This document shows, piece after piece, positions 10,834-22,919 of a stretch of DNA of 64,000 bases. The DNA is from Molanna angustata (lineage: Eukaryota > Arthropoda > Insecta > Trichoptera > Molannidae): NCBI GenBank assembly GCA_963576475.1, contig OY754972.1, positions 29,683,107 through 29,747,106 on the forward strand, read 5' to 3'. A program made the translations under genes and the position numbers. The notes beneath the pieces were generated by a model that was not told the origin of the DNA, searched no databases, and saw only the letters and a program-made list of their open reading frames with translations. Each line of letters starts with the position of its first letter. Within the stretch, counting starts at the first letter, position 1.

Positions 10834-11253
10834 TGTTACTATTGCCGTGCAGAGGGTGTCTTTATGAGGAGCTCGACTTCTGGGATCGAACCAGTTGATC
10901 GGCTAAATACTTCTGCGTGTTCTTTAACCATGCACGACTGTAACCGACAATAGAATTGGGTATTTAAATAGACATATAAATAAGAACTCAAAGATTAAAA
11001 CTTACTGGATTTATTCACAAAGTTATTTACACATGATACTGGTATTACGCGAAGATTATAAATATTAAAACTCAATAAATTTAAACGACTACAGGAACGT
11101 GGCTGGGTCGTAACGAATTCCGGTCAGGGGAGAAGCTGGTAGGCAGGAACGAACTTGAATGCCGATGAACGGTCCGTCGCGTCTATTATAGCTGGCGTGA
11201 CGTCACCGATTGTGCGCGCGCCGATTTTCCGAAATGTGATAGGTCTTGCCATA
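10834..11253 (-). repeat. 3' LTR of the retrotransposon
   Basis: 420 bp, starts TGTTACTATTGCC on the plus strand and ends TTGCCATA. In element sense the U3 holds the palindrome GTGACGTCAC (11206-11197), six bases on a TATAATAG box (11190-11183), and an arthropod Inr-like TTCAAGT about 30 nt further. An AATAAA polyadenylation signal lies in CTTTGTGAATAAATCC near 11010. It is nearly identical to 18502-18920. Confidence 0.93.
11197..11206. promoter_or_regulatory. CRE-like palindrome in LTR U3
   Basis: GTGACGTCAC is a perfect 10-bp palindrome containing the CREB/ATF site TGACGTCA. In element sense it lies just upstream of TATAATAG. The same site is in the other LTR near 18862-18871. Function is inferred from position and motif only. 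Confidence 0.5.
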
Positions 11254-11265
11254 CACTCCCTCACC
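11254..11265 (-). promoter_or_regulatory. Polypurine tract next to the 3' LTR
   Basis: In element sense GGTGAGGGAGTG immediately precedes the 3' LTR. A purine-rich run here is expected to prime plus-strand synthesis. It is short and interrupted by T, so the exact tract is tentative. Confidence 0.6.
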
Positions 11266-12347
11266 AGTCCGGAAGACGGTACAACTATGGCCTCTGAATC
11301 CCTGAGTCTCTGTAACATAAAAATAAAAAAAATTCTAAGTATTTGTTTTTAAAGGTATACATAACTCTTATTGTTCTAAGTGTATGCTAGACATCTTACA
11401 TTATTGTTAAATTATGTCTGCATCATTAAGTTTATCAAAGCTAATTGTTCCATAATTACTGATAACTAATTCTGTTATCTAAAATACAAACAAATATTGG
11501 TTAAAAATACAAACTTTACGATAACTTTACATTACTTATTGTGGACAAAATCATTCCTTAATTGAATGTATGTTTGTTCAAAATATTTTAAATAAACACT
11601 AAAACAAAACTATAATAATAAACTTTAAGTTTTAACGCTACTCTGAATATATTGAGTGCTTATGAAAATAATACAAAGTGCAGAAAAAGAAATAATAACT
11701 TTAAGTACATCGCTACTCTATTAATATTGAGTGCTTGTGCAATTGACATTACCTGAAAATAACAATATGTGCGTGAGTCAGTTCACTATTAAATAAGAAT
11801 GCACTTTTGTTGGTATATGGAATGTGTCCTTATGGTATAATTTTGTTTACAAATAATACAATTAAATATGACACTTGATATAGATTAAATTTTTACATAC
11901 TTAGGTATTTAAGGAGCTGTGCATTATTACATTCTCTTTTTATTTAAAAAAACTATAAATACACATTTTATTTTAAATTCTACTTCTTAATACTCATAAT
12001 GAAAATAGAAACTTGTTACATAATATATATTCAAATTAGTTAATAAGCTATATAGAGTGGTAAGGCTAAATTATCATAAAATAGAACATTTTCACTCTTA
12101 AAAAGGATAAATAATCTTTGCAATGTCTATACATATCAAATATGTTTCTTTTATATTAGGAAAATTTTATATATTAATTATTTAATCTGAGTTACTGATT
12201 TCAAAGAAAATTGCTCCAAAACATTCTTAATAAATAGATAAATTGGACGTTTTGATAAACGTCACGTTTGTGCTTTTATGCTTATAAGCGACTTACATGA
12301 ATCGTTTTTTTTACATAAGTATATACGTCATTTACAAATGAATAATT
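11266..12347 (-). other. 3' non-coding region of the retrotransposon
   Basis: About 1.1 kb between the pol stop and the PPT. No env-like frame is present. An imperfect direct repeat of about 50 bp (ACTTTAAG..CGCTACTCT..TATTGAGTGCTT) occurs near 11619-11662 and 11697-11739. Confidence 0.7.
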
Positions 12348-15300
12348 TTAGTTTCTGTAGCAAAATCGTGCTGGAAAATGAACTCTTCTTCCTGCCTTAG
12401 TCACAGTGTGGGGTTGCCGGAGAGAAGATCTTAAACAAGTGGCATCATGATTCTGCGATGGTGTCATCTGGCTTTGCTGTGTGAGCGTTGTTTGATGATT
12501 ACTCGTCTCTGTAGAGGGGTTGAGGTCATCGTTTATGAAGAATGCTGGCTTCAATCGATCCATTGAGATTTTCTTCGGTTTTTCATTAATAATGATTATT
12601 GCAGTTTTTTCATCCATCTCTTGCACCTTGTAGGGTCCGTCATAGGGTCGTTGAAGAGGTCTGCGGACTGCGTCATTTCGCAAGAAAACGTACTGGGCAT
12701 CTTTCATTTGTCTGTGTATGAACGTCTTCGTCTTGTTGTTATTGGAGTTTGGGATGGGACGAAGTTCTGACATCATCTTCTGCAACTTGTGTCCATACGT
12801 GTCAGGTTCCTCTGTGGGTGAGCTTTCAAAAAAATCACCAGGCAGCCTGAGGGTGGTTCCATAGGTCATCTGTGCCGGTGTAAATTCTGAGCCTTCTTTG
12901 ATTGCTGAACGAAGACCAAGCAGTACCAGTGGTAGGGCGTTCGTCCAGGAGGTATTGTTAATCGTCATCAATGATGTCTTTAAGGTACGATGCCATCTCT
13001 CTATAATTCCGTTGCACTGAGGATGGTAAGCAGTAGTTCTCTGATGTCTCACGCCAAGTTTGCTGGTTAACTTGTTGAATAAGTTGCTTTCGAATTGACG
13101 ACCCTGATCTGTAGTGATTGAAGAGGGTACGCCGAAACGGGCGATCCAATTTAGCATCAAAGCGTCAGCGACGGTTTCTGCTGTCATGTCTTTAAGGGGA
13201 ACTGCTTCTGGCCATCTGGTGTATCTATCTATGATTGTTAGCAGGTATGTGTATTCTTTTGAAGGAGGAATGGGGCCAACCAGGTCCAAATGAATATTTT
13301 TGAATCTCCCATCTGGTGCTTTATACTGCTGTAACGGTGTAATGGTGTGACGGTGTACTTTAGATGCTTGGCAGTCAATACAATTGCTTATTACATCTTT
13401 GACAGTCTTTTCCATGCCAGGCCAAACATATCTCTGCTTCAATATTTTAAATGTTGCGTTGCTGCCGGGATGACTTACTTTATGGAGTGTTAAAATGACT
13501 TCCTTTCTCATTGACTCGGGAACAAATGGTCGTATTACGTTCGTCGAGAAATCGCACCATAACATTTTATTGGTGCCAGGTAACAAAATTTTCTTTAATT
13601 GCAGTGATGATTTTTCATGCATTTCCATCATTACACTTTCCTTCTCCTGCTCTTGCGCCATTCGCTGATAATCAATATGTGATGTGATTTGTATTTCGGC
13701 AACTCGAGATAATGTGTCTGCGACTATATTGTCCTCGCCGGGAATGTGTTTAATGCTTGTAGAAAATTGGCTGATAAAGTCGAGTTGTCTTTCCTGTCTT
13801 GGTGAGTTTACTTTATTTTTTGTGAAGGCGAATATTAGTGGCTTGTGATCTGTGAAGATAGTGAAGTTTCTACCCTCTAATTGTTGTCTGAAATATTTCA
13901 CTGCTTCGTAAATAGCTGTCAGCTCTCTGTCATAAGTACTATATTTTAACTGTGGATTATTGAATTTTCTTGAGAAAAAAGATATGGGTTGCCATGCTCC
14001 ATTTTTCATTTGCTGCAAGGAGGCACCCATTGCTGTATCGGAGGCGTCGACCATAATTGATATTTCGGCTGTGGGGTCAATATGTACTAAAAGCGACGCT
14101 TGTACCAGGTCGTTTTTACATTTTTCAAAGGCCTTGGTTAACTCTTCTGTCCATTGAATTTTCCTTTTGTCGTTTTTTGTATAACCTTTTAACTGATCAA
14201 AAAGTATCTTTTGGGTCCCAGCTGCGTTTTGTAGGTACTTCCTGTAAAAATTTATCATCCCCAAAAATCTTCGAAGACCTTTTGCGTTGGTTGGGGGTTC
14301 AATTTTGGTTATCGCTTCAACTCTTTCCTTGATTGGGGAACTTCCATTCTTGTTGATCTTATAACCAAGGAATTCAATTTCTTCTTCTCCTAATTTACAT
14401 TTGTTTAGGTTGATAATTAGACCATTTTTAGATAGCCTTTCGAACAATAAGTCTAGGTGTTTTTCGTGCTCTTCCATGTTTTTGGAGGCAACCAGGATGT
14501 CGTCAATATAAGTGAATACGAATTCCAAATCTCTGGTAATATTATGAAGGTACCTTTGGAAACTCTGAGCTGCGTTAGAAAGTCCGAATTGCATTACTAG
14601 AAATTCAAATAATCCAAATGGGGTTATGATAGCGGTCTTTGGAATGTCTTCTTCTTCTACTCGTACTTGGTGGTAAGCTCTGGTTAAATCTATTTTGCTG
14701 AAGATCTTCGCATCGTGAAGTTTATGTGCGAAATCTTGTAGTTGAGGTATTGGATACTTGTCAGGTTTGGTGATTGAATTCAGTCTGCGATAATCACCGC
14801 ATGGACGCCAATTTCCATCCGATTTCCTGACAATATGTAGGGCGCTGGACCAGTTGCTTTTGGATGGTCGGCAAATGCCTTGTTCGACCATATAAGAGAA
14901 TTCCTTTTTAGCAATCTCCAATTGAAGTGGATTGAGTCTCCTGACTTTGGCTGTGACTGGAGGTCCCTTCGTCTGGATATGGTGAGTAACGTTGTGTTCT
15001 ATGCGCTTTGGGTTCAAATCTGCGCGAGTGATATTTGGGTATTTCTCAATTATTTTGTAAAATTTTGATGTGGAATGAACCGTGGCAATATTCATTATAC
15101 TGGTTTTGTAGACGATCCCTCTAGTTGACATTCCTGTAGCTTTGTCAATCAATGTTTTCCTTTTAATATCCACTAAAACGTCGTAATATTCCAAAAAATC
15201 AGCTCCTATTATGGGTTTTGTGACATCTGCGATGATAAACTTCCATTTGTGACTCCTTCGTAGTCCCAAATTCAGGTTGATTATTTTGTGCCCATAACTA

Positions 15301-15524
15301 GGTATTACAGTACCATTTGCTGCATAAAGTGGAGTGACGATGCTATCTGTTGAAATTATTGATTTGTCATTTCTGAAATATCTAGGTATTACTGAGATTT
15401 CAGCTCCAGTGTCTACGAGATATCTAATTCCTGTTACTAATTCTGTAATGAAGAGACGATGTTTCAACTGCGACTGGGACGTCTCGCACACCTGCCGCAA
15501 TTTTAGTTTTCCTGATCGTTGAAT
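12348..15524 (-). CDS. pol: Retrotransposon Pol polyprotein (protease, RT, RNase H, integrase)
   Basis: Polyprotein that matures, copies and integrates the element. Numbering residues from position 15500: an aspartic protease motif DTGA at 30-33; reverse transcriptase with KID (D270) and YIDD (331-334); RNase H with D485, E526, D551 and D595; integrase zinc-binding H673, H677, C707, C710, then the catalytic triad D739, D798 and E834; and a GPY/F-like motif (YDGPYKV) at 953-959. About 1050 residues is a normal Ty3/Gypsy Pol size, and no stop or frameshift is seen. There is no ATG near the front: codon 15500-15498 is TTG, and the frame is open upstream to 15524 (stop at 15527-15525). It overlaps the end of gag by 22 nt in the -1 frame, so expression by -1 ribosomal frameshifting from gag is likely. 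Codon-level integrity suggests possible activity. Confidence 0.97.
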   Translation of the reverse strand: MQRSGKLKLRQVCETSQSQLKHRLFITELVTGIRYLVDTGAEISVIPRYFRNDKSIISTDSIVTPLYAANGTVIPSYGHKIINLNLGLRRSHKWKFIIADVTKPIIGADFLEYYDVLVDIKRKTLIDKATGMSTRGIVYKTSIMNIATVHSTSKFYKIIEKYPNITRADLNPKRIEHNVTHHIQTKGPPVTAKVRRLNPLQLEIAKKEFSYMVEQGICRPSKSNWSSALHIVRKSDGNWRPCGDYRRLNSITKPDKYPIPQLQDFAHKLHDAKIFSKIDLTRAYHQVRVEEEDIPKTAIITPFGLFEFLVMQFGLSNAAQSFQRYLHNITRDLEFVFTYIDDILVASKNMEEHEKHLDLLFERLSKNGLIINLNKCKLGEEEIEFLGYKINKNGSSPIKERVEAITKIEPPTNAKGLRRFLGMINFYRKYLQNAAGTQKILFDQLKGYTKNDKRKIQWTEELTKAFEKCKNDLVQASLLVHIDPTAEISIMVDASDTAMGASLQQMKNGAWQPISFFSRKFNNPQLKYSTYDRELTAIYEAVKYFRQQLEGRNFTIFTDHKPLIFAFTKNKVNSPRQERQLDFISQFSTSIKHIPGEDNIVADTLSRVAEIQITSHIDYQRMAQEQEKESVMMEMHEKSSLQLKKILLPGTNKMLWCDFSTNVIRPFVPESMRKEVILTLHKVSHPGSNATFKILKQRYVWPGMEKTVKDVISNCIDCQASKVHRHTITPLQQYKAPDGRFKNIHLDLVGPIPPSKEYTYLLTIIDRYTRWPEAVPLKDMTAETVADALMLNWIARFGVPSSITTDQGRQFESNLFNKLTSKLGVRHQRTTAYHPQCNGIIERWHRTLKTSLMTINNTSWTNALPLVLLGLRSAIKEGSEFTPAQMTYGTTLRLPGDFFESSPTEEPDTYGHKLQKMMSELRPIPNSNNNKTKTFIHRQMKDAQYVFLRNDAVRRPLQRPYDGPYKVQEMDEKTAIIIINEKPKKISMDRLKPAFFINDDLNPSTETSNHQTTLTQQSQMTPSQNHDATCLRSSLRQPHTVTKAGRRVHFPARFCYRN
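15503..15524 (-). promoter_or_regulatory. gag/pol overlap, candidate -1 frameshift site
   Basis: In element sense the last Gag codons are GAT CAG GAA AAC TAA. The pol frame (-1) is open across this stretch and reads CAA CGA TCA GGA AAA CTA AAA TTG. The G-GAA-AAC run just before the stop permits near-cognate slippage (AAC to AAA in the A site) but is not a canonical XXXYYYZ heptamer. I did not find a convincing downstream pseudoknot by eye. Confidence 0.45.
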
Positions 15525-16489
15525 TTACATGGTGCTATGCAGTTAAATGCTTTTGTTCCGAATTTTTGGTGTAGATGGCAAATGTCTTCTCTTCTATAAT
15601 TGTTGTTTTGCTTCACGTTGTTGTTATTACTCTTTCTGTTGTCATAGTAATTTTTCTGATTCCTATTTTGGTGATTATTATTGTAGTTTTGGTATCGATT
15701 CCTGCTTGGAGAACGCGATCTTGAACGATTCCTCCAATTATTATTATGTTGAGGTCTTGACTGTGTTCTTGATTGTCTATGATCAATTTCCAATCTGACG
15801 ATCTTGTCTGTCAATAGTTGAATTTGTTGCTGCATGCTGTGAAGTAAGCTGTTAGTGACTAAATCACTCTGGTGAGCTTGACTACTTGCTGATGTGGATG
15901 GTGAATTAATGGACTGAATTTCTGTTCTTTCGTTTACTTCCAAGATCCGATCGGCCGTTTGCGCGAGCACGCTGATGTCGTTTGTAATTATTGCCGAGAT
16001 TATTTCCTGTACTCTATGTGGTAATCTTTCGATCCAAAGTCTTTTAAGAAGTGCATCATTCGCTAAGGTTGGTCCTGCAAGGCTCTGCATGTGACGAAGT
16101 AAATGTGAAGGCTTCCTATCACCAAGCTGTACTCCATGTAGAAGTTGAGAAAGTCTTTTCTCTTCAGATTCCTGAAGGCGGTTTAATAAGGTTTCTTTCA
16201 AATGTTGGTATTTATCCTTTGTTGGTGGGTATTGGATGACGTCAGCCACACATGAGATTGTATCGGGGTCCAGTACTCCCAAGATGTGTTGATATTTTGT
16301 TTCGTCTTTGGTGATCCTTGCAGAATTGAACTGGGCTTCCACCGTTATAAACCATAGGTAGATTTTGTCCTTCCATACTGTGGGTAATTTTATGTTCGCT
16401 GCGAAAATTTCGTTTCTTGATTCATCTGATGTTTGTTGATATGAAGCTCTGTCAAATGTATTCGTGTTGTCCTTGTTCTCCGTTGCCAT
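15503..16489 (-). CDS. gag: Retrotransposon Gag (capsid/nucleocapsid) protein
   Basis: 328 residues starting at ATG 16489, ending in TAA (15505-15503). It would assemble the cytoplasmic particle and package element RNA. Residues 30-190 are the likely capsid-like part: [15 protein letters not shown], then QLLHG.....[13 protein letters not shown], resembling Ty3/Gypsy Gag_p24-like domains of CsRn1/Kamikaze-type elements as I recall them. Residues 240-300 are basic and rich in R, S and N ([10 protein letters not shown]), suited to RNA binding. At the end is one knuckle C304-x2-H307-x9-C317-x3-C321, a CHCC arrangement instead of the usual CCHC. The first 37 residues are polar. It is intact with no frameshift, and pol follows in the -1 frame. 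Confidence 0.93.
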   Translation of the reverse strand: MATENKDNTNTFDRASYQQTSDESRNEIFAANIKLPTVWKDKIYLWFITVEAQFNSARITKDETKYQHILGVLDPDTISCVADVIQYPPTKDKYQHLKETLLNRLQESEEKRLSQLLHGVQLGDRKPSHLLRHMQSLAGPTLANDALLKRLWIERLPHRVQEIISAIITNDISVLAQTADRILEVNERTEIQSINSPSTSASSQAHQSDLVTNSLLHSMQQQIQLLTDKIVRLEIDHRQSRTQSRPQHNNNWRNRSRSRSPSRNRYQNYNNNHQNRNQKNYYDNRKSNNNNVKQNNNYRREDICHLHQKFGTKAFNCIAPCKFNDQEN

Positions 16490-18478
16490 GATTACAATTT
16501 AAATTAAAAGATGAGAATATTTTTTTAAAGTTACCACTGTTCAAAGCTTGCTTGACTTTTGAAACATAAATGTGAGAAAATTTAAAATTGTTATGCTTTG
16601 AATTTTTGGAAAAGAGAAAAAAAAATTAATCCAATTTTGCTACTAAATGTTTTGTTTAAAATTTGATGCACTACCTATATTCTTTTTAAAATTATTAAAG
16701 TATAATTTTTTTAAAAAAAAATGAATATCGATAAAACTTTTGTATAAATAAATAAAATTTTTGAATAACAATAAAATTTATTTGTAAAACTTAAGTATTT
16801 TGTTCAAATTATTCGCGAAAAAATATTTTTACGATTATTTTTTTAAAGTTGGAATTTTCTAAGTCCCATATGTATATTATTTATGATTAAATTAATAAAT
16901 GGAAATTATCGTTTTTTATTATCTGTACACATAATTGATCTTAATTTCTTGCTATATTATTAAATGGTTACAGTCAAATAATAATAAAATATTTTAATAA
17001 TCGTTCTGAAAATACAGTTCATTAATATTTGCACAACATTAAAAATATATACGGAGTATTGTACTGCGCTATTTCCGTTTAGCTTAACTGCGTATAATTA
17101 AAAGGGCGGGTTTTTTGTATCTTTTTTCCCACTGACAGTAGCTACTAGTATTTATTTTTGCGGCGTATATTATTTGGTGAGAATAATAATAATAATACTG
17201 CTCGCACTATGCGACGACGATTTGTCGCTAGGCGAATTCGACTATCGTCTATGTTTATATTATAAATTCAATTTTCAACAACAAAATAATTAGGTATTGT
17301 TCAAACTAAATAAAAATTTCACTTAATTTAATGTAAAATAAAAATGTTACAATGATTATTGATGTTTTTAATCAAATAAAAATTAAATTAAGTTAGTTTT
17401 ACGATTTAGATTTGAATTTAGCAATTTTTATTTCAGTAGGTATTCAAAAAAACAAATTATACTTTACTGCAACGGCTTTTTTAAATGAATTTAAAATAAG
17501 AATGACACACTAAATAGTAACAATATTACTTAGCTTGTTGAATTTTTTTTTAATCTTTTCTCTGGTTTTTGCTCCTTTTATTTCACATTTAGTTTTTCAT
17601 CCAAGTTTGATTATCGTTTTGTTCCCTCTTTTTTTTTACAATAGTTACAGCTTTCAATCAAAATGATTGGGTTTTTGCTTTTTGCTCCAATTCGATGTTT
17701 CATATGAAAGAAAAAACACAAGTAATTAGTACATATAATTACGATAGTGTAATTTGTAATTTGTGAGAACACTATTTTTTACAAAAAGAAACTGATTTTA
17801 TGTTACAATTGGTCACAATGAAGATTTATAAGTTATTTAAAAATTGTAAGAATAAGAATGTTAAAATGATTTCTTTCAATTTTTTTTAAAAAAACACTGA
17901 TTTATCTTTTTTAAATTGTTAAAATGTTTGTGCGAACTGCACCAAATTCACACAATATTACTTCTTTTAGAATGTTAAAATATTACAATAAAATACGATT
18001 AAAATGCGATAAAATAAAATAATAGTTGTTCATACAACAATTTTTTTAAAAAAATAAATACCATAAGGTATGACATGTACTAAATTTTAATATTACGAAG
18101 ATTCATTATAAAAAAAAATTAACGCTTAATCACGGGGCCTTTTGCGTTGGAAAAATTTAAATTTTTGTCAAAATTTACACATACCTTTCACGGTATTTGG
18201 CTGTCCGTGATGATCCAAATCCGTCCCTGCCACCGGTTCGAGAGAATAATTACACTTATTTATTGCCTACCCAATTCTACTGTCCGCGATGTATATAAAA
18301 ACGAACGGAAAAAAATAGAGCGTACTACTATGAGGAAAAAAAAATAACTAATGACCATACCAATGTTATTTATCAATGTTATAAATGACTTTAAAGAAAT
18401 GTATATGTAATTTGGAGGAATAATATGTAACAAAACAATTTTTTACTAAAATATGCTAAAAATTCAAACAAAAATACA
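16490..18478 (-). other. Long AT-rich 5' leader of the retrotransposon
   Basis: About 2 kb between the PBS and the gag ATG, unusually long for such an element and with no long open frame (best is about 66 codons, plus strand, 18147-18347). It is full of A/T runs. It could hold packaging or internal ribosome entry signals, or be a tolerated expansion. Confidence 0.7.
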
Positions 18479-18501
18479 TTAAAATCGTCGTGAGTCACCA
18501 A
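18479..18501 (-). promoter_or_regulatory. Primer binding site
   Basis: In element sense the 5' LTR ends AGTAACA, followed by T and TGGTGACTCACGACG. TGG is the complement of tRNA CCA. The first 7 bases TGGTGAC match the 3' end of insect tRNA-Trp as I recall it (GTCACCA), and a CGACG block follows after a gap, so the match is imperfect. A tRNA-Trp primer is described for CsRn1 elements. Confidence 0.6.
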
Positions 18502-18920
18502 TGTTACTATTGCCGTGCAGAGGGTGTCTTTATGAGGAGCTCGACTTCTGGGATCGAACCAGTTGATCGGCTAAATACTTCTGCGTGTTCTTTAACCATG
18601 CACGACTGTAACCGACAATAGAATTGGGTATTTAAATAGACATATAAATAAGAACTCAAAGATTAAAACTTACTGGATTTATTCACAAAGTTATTTACAC
18701 ATGATACTGGTATTACGCGAAGATTATAAATATTAAAACTCAATAAATTTAAACGACTACAGGAACGTGGCTGGGTCGTAACGAATTCCGGTCAGGGGAG
18801 AAGCTGGTAGGCAGGAACGAACTTGAATGCCGATAAACGGTCCGTCGCGTCTATTATAGCTGGCGTGACGTCACCGATGTGCGCGCGCCGATTTTCCGAA
18901 ATGTGATAGGTCTTGCCATA
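18502..18920 (-). repeat. 5' LTR of the retrotransposon
   Basis: 419 bp, one nt shorter than the 3' LTR at 10834-11253 (CGATGTG for CGATTGTG) and with one substitution. It ends TTGCCATA against the duplicated ATGG at 18921. It contains the same CRE-like palindrome, TATAATAG and AATAAA. Confidence 0.93.
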
Positions 18921-19833
<913 letters not shown>

Positions 19834-19839
19834 AAATTA

Positions 19840-20746
19840 TCCAACTGTCGATTTGTTCAGGAGAACTTTGTTCTCTTAACATATCGACAATGTATCAAGC
19901 CAGAATACGCGAGAATTGTATGGAGAGGTCTACTTTTTTCACGGCTTTTCCAACTTTGAAGTCAAAAAACACCAACTTAGAGGCTTCGCAGCATATATGT
20001 TCCATACACGGATTTACTCAGAATTCGGAGTAGAACATTTCGTGTGTCTGTGTGTGTGTGTGTCTGTGTGTGTGTCTGTGTGTGTGTCTGTGTGTCTGTG
20101 TGTCCGTCCCCCCCTTATAACTTTTGATCCGCTCAATTTACAGAGCCTAAAATTTCAGAATATATAAATAGTTACAAGCCTACAAAACGTTTATACTCGG
20201 AATTTTGAATTTTTGTTTCAGTCAGGGGTTATCAACTTTTGAATTTTTATTTTATTTTTCCATATATCTCAGAAACCATAAACGGTAGAACGCTGAAAAT
20301 TGGTACAAACATAGACAAATACAAAATCTCAAATTAGTTTTTTCAAAAAAATTCCAGGGTTTCTCAAACATTTTTTATTAAGAAAAATATTTTTTTTATG
20401 ATAAATTTATGAGTTTAACTGCCTATATTTCCAAAACTTATACAATTATTGAAAAAAGCCGAAACACCCCAACTAGATAATTTAATTTTCTATAAAAAAT
20501 ATTAACATTGTAGCAGAAGATCTCAATTTTTTTTTAACAATTTTTTTAAAAATTGAATTTAGTGACGACATCGCTTCATACATTTTGTATGGCAGTCGCC
20601 TATACACAATATGTAAGAAGACTTAATAGTTTGATACTTCATCTCCAAACATACATACATACCATCATGCTATTTGCATATTCTGGGTAGGAAAAAGGAT
20701 CTTCCTCCATACTATCCTATCTTGACATACATACCTACATATGTTG
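19840..20746 (+). mobile_element. HINE copy, 3' end lost at junction with next copy
   Basis: Intact 5' end, microsatellite at about 20043-20101. It ends at ACATATGTTG, where a new element 5' end begins, exactly the junction seen at 8228/8229. Confidence 0.9.
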
Positions 20747-21768
20747 TCCAACTGTCGATTTGTTCAGGAGAACTTTGTTCTCTTAACATATCGACAATGT
20801 ATCAAGCCAGAACACGCGAGAAATGTATGGAGAGGTCTACTTTTTTCACGGCATTTCCAACTTTGAAGTCAAAAAACACCAACTTAGAGGCTTCGCAGCA
20901 TATATGTTCCATACACGGATTTACTCAGAATTCGGAGTAGAACATTTCGTGTGTCTGTGTGTCTGTGTGTGTGTCTGTGTGTCTGTGTGTGTGTGTGTCC
21001 GTCCCCCCCTTATAACTTTTGATCCGCTCAATTTACAGAGCCTAAAATTTCAGAATATATAAACAGTTACAGGCCTACAAAACTTTTATACTCGGAATTT
21101 TTAATTTTTGTTTCAGTCAGGGGTTATCAACTTTTGAATTTTTATTTTATTTTTCCATATATCTCAGAAACCATAAACGCTAGAACGCTGAAAATTGGTA
21201 CAAACATAGACAAATACAAAATCTAAAATTAGTTTTTTCAAAAAAATTCCAGGGTTTCTCAAACATTTTTTATTAAGAAAAATATTTTTTTTATGATAAA
21301 TTTATGAGTTTAACTGCCTATATTTCCAAAACTTTTACAATTATCGAAAAAATCCGAAACACCCCAACTAGATAATTTAATTTTCTATAAAAAATATTAA
21401 CATTGTAGTAGAGGATCTCAATTTTTTTTTAACAATTTTTTTAAAAATTGAATTTAGTGACGACATCGCTTCATACATTTTGTATGGCAGTCGCCTATAC
21501 ACAATATGTAAGAAGACTTAATAGTTTGATACTTCATCTCCAAACATACATACATACCATCATGCTATTTGCATATTCTGGGTAGGAAAAAGGATCTTCC
21601 TCCATACTATCCTATCTTGACATACATACCTACATATGTTGTATAGAAAACAAAATATCTGAAAATATTCAATAATTTGTATCTATGGGTTTATAGTTTG
21701 GTACATATTCTTCAACTATACATACTATCGCTATCGACAGTTGGATCTCATGTGTTACATGCAACTAG
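20747..21768 (+). mobile_element. HINE copy, full length
   Basis: Complete, with both termini, joined directly to the truncated copy on its left. Small private variants (AACACGCGAGAAATG near 20810, AATCTAAAATTAG near 21219). Confidence 0.9.
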
Positions 21769-22919
21769 TTTATTATATTTTATTAAATTATATATAGAAC
21801 CAACAGTTTGTAATAGAATTAACAAAGGTAGGTACATCGAATTAAAAATTATGTTATAAACCTTTTTAAGATTCTTTTCAGTACAAACAAATAGTTAAGT
21901 AAAATATTAAGCAATTGCTGGAGAGAAGAAAAAAAATAACAAGTTCACTATCAAGATCACAAAGTACCAAAGCTGTAAAAGATTTGGACAAAGCCAATAA
22001 CGCGGCTTAATATGATCGCGGTTTCTGTGTGAACGGGCCTAAAAAATGGAATAAATTGCCCCTTGACATACGTAGAGCTCAAAGCATTGACACGTTCGAC
22101 TAAGACTGCCTTGTTTCGTAGAGCCAAAAAATAAGATACAGCGTCCTTGGAGTGATCTTGTATCACTAAATGGCGCATTATAAATTCTAATTATTAATTT
22201 CATTATTTGAATCCGCACGACAACTTCAGTAATTTCAAAAATCACCTATACCAATCGCATTAGTATAAAATTCATAAAAAGAGTTTCAGATTAATGGTAA
22301 ATAAGATTAGATATCTTCACTGCATTCAGTTGGCACAGCTCAAGCCTATCTTGTGTGTATTAAAATACTGTTACAAGTATCTTGTACCATGAACCAATGT
22401 AATCCCTTATGACTGATAATGGTGGCTGTAATCCCTCTTTGTGTGACCTGCCTCCATGGTTATCTGTTCTGGGCAGAACGTAGATCACCAGTTACTGATG
22501 AACCCAATCAGACTTTACAAGATAACCCCATGACCACTCCAAAAGATCTTCGTCCATGACAACATGCTTTTTGAGGTAATCTGGTTCTTTCCTAACAATG
22601 CATCCAAATAATCCAATAATACGCCTGTCACATATTGTTGACAGACGAACCATCTAGAATTGACGCGTTTGTTCTCTTGGCTGTCCATGGGATGCGCATT
22701 CTGGATTTGATTTCCAATATGACACAACAGACTTAATTTTACAGCTGTACCTGGATTAAATTACTACCTAACACAATTGTTTCGCTTGAATAATTTATTT
22801 GACAAACAAAAAAAGTCTCAACTGATTTTTACTACTCTATAATAGTGAAAACAATGATTAAATGTGTGGTATATCCTCGTCGCCAAATTGTGGTATATTT
22901 AATTAGGCACAATTGATAT
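21769..22919. other. Spacer with a decayed LINE tail
   Basis: About 1.15 kb of non-HINE DNA. 22037-22115 (plus) translates to GPKKWNKLPLDIRRAQSIDTF before a stop, the usual C-terminal signature of many non-LTR reverse transcriptases. At 22515-22727 a 70-codon minus frame is open but I do not recognise it. Confidence 0.45.
22037..22115 (+). pseudogene. LINE reverse transcriptase C-terminal remnant
   Basis: Reads WNKLPLDIRRAQSIDTF followed by in-frame stops. The pattern W-N-x-L-P-x-x-I-R-x-x-x-S-x-x-x-F is typical of the end of CR1/jockey-type ORF2 proteins. Short and broken. Family assignment is not possible. Confidence 0.45.

Larger units (their letters stand above)
10834..18920 (-). mobile_element. 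Complete Ty3/Gypsy LTR retrotransposon, probably CsRn1 lineage
   Basis: An 8.1-kb element in minus orientation: 5' LTR 18502-18920, PBS, ~2-kb leader, gag, pol, ~1.1-kb 3' region, PPT, 3' LTR 10834-11253. The target duplication ATGG (10830-10833 and 18921-18924) lies inside a HINE; other HINE copies give the empty-site sequence CATGATGGTATG. By eye the LTRs differ by one substitution (GATGAACGG against GATAAACGG) and one 1-nt indel (CGATTGTG against CGATGTG), so insertion is recent. Both ORFs are open with all catalytic motifs, and there is no env. The domain order PR-RT-RH-IN, a GPY/F-like motif, a CHCC Gag knuckle and a PBS beginning TGGTGAC fit Ty3/Gypsy of CsRn1 type. The lineage is inferred. 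Confidence 0.95.

Noticed and set aside
11266..12347. Envelope gene downstream of pol
   Set aside because: No open frame of useful length in the element's sense; region is AT-rich non-coding.
22515..22727. 70-codon minus frame (CHIGNQIQNAHPMDSQEN...) as a host exon
   Set aside because: No consistent splice sites at its edges and no family recognised. Left as unassigned spacer.
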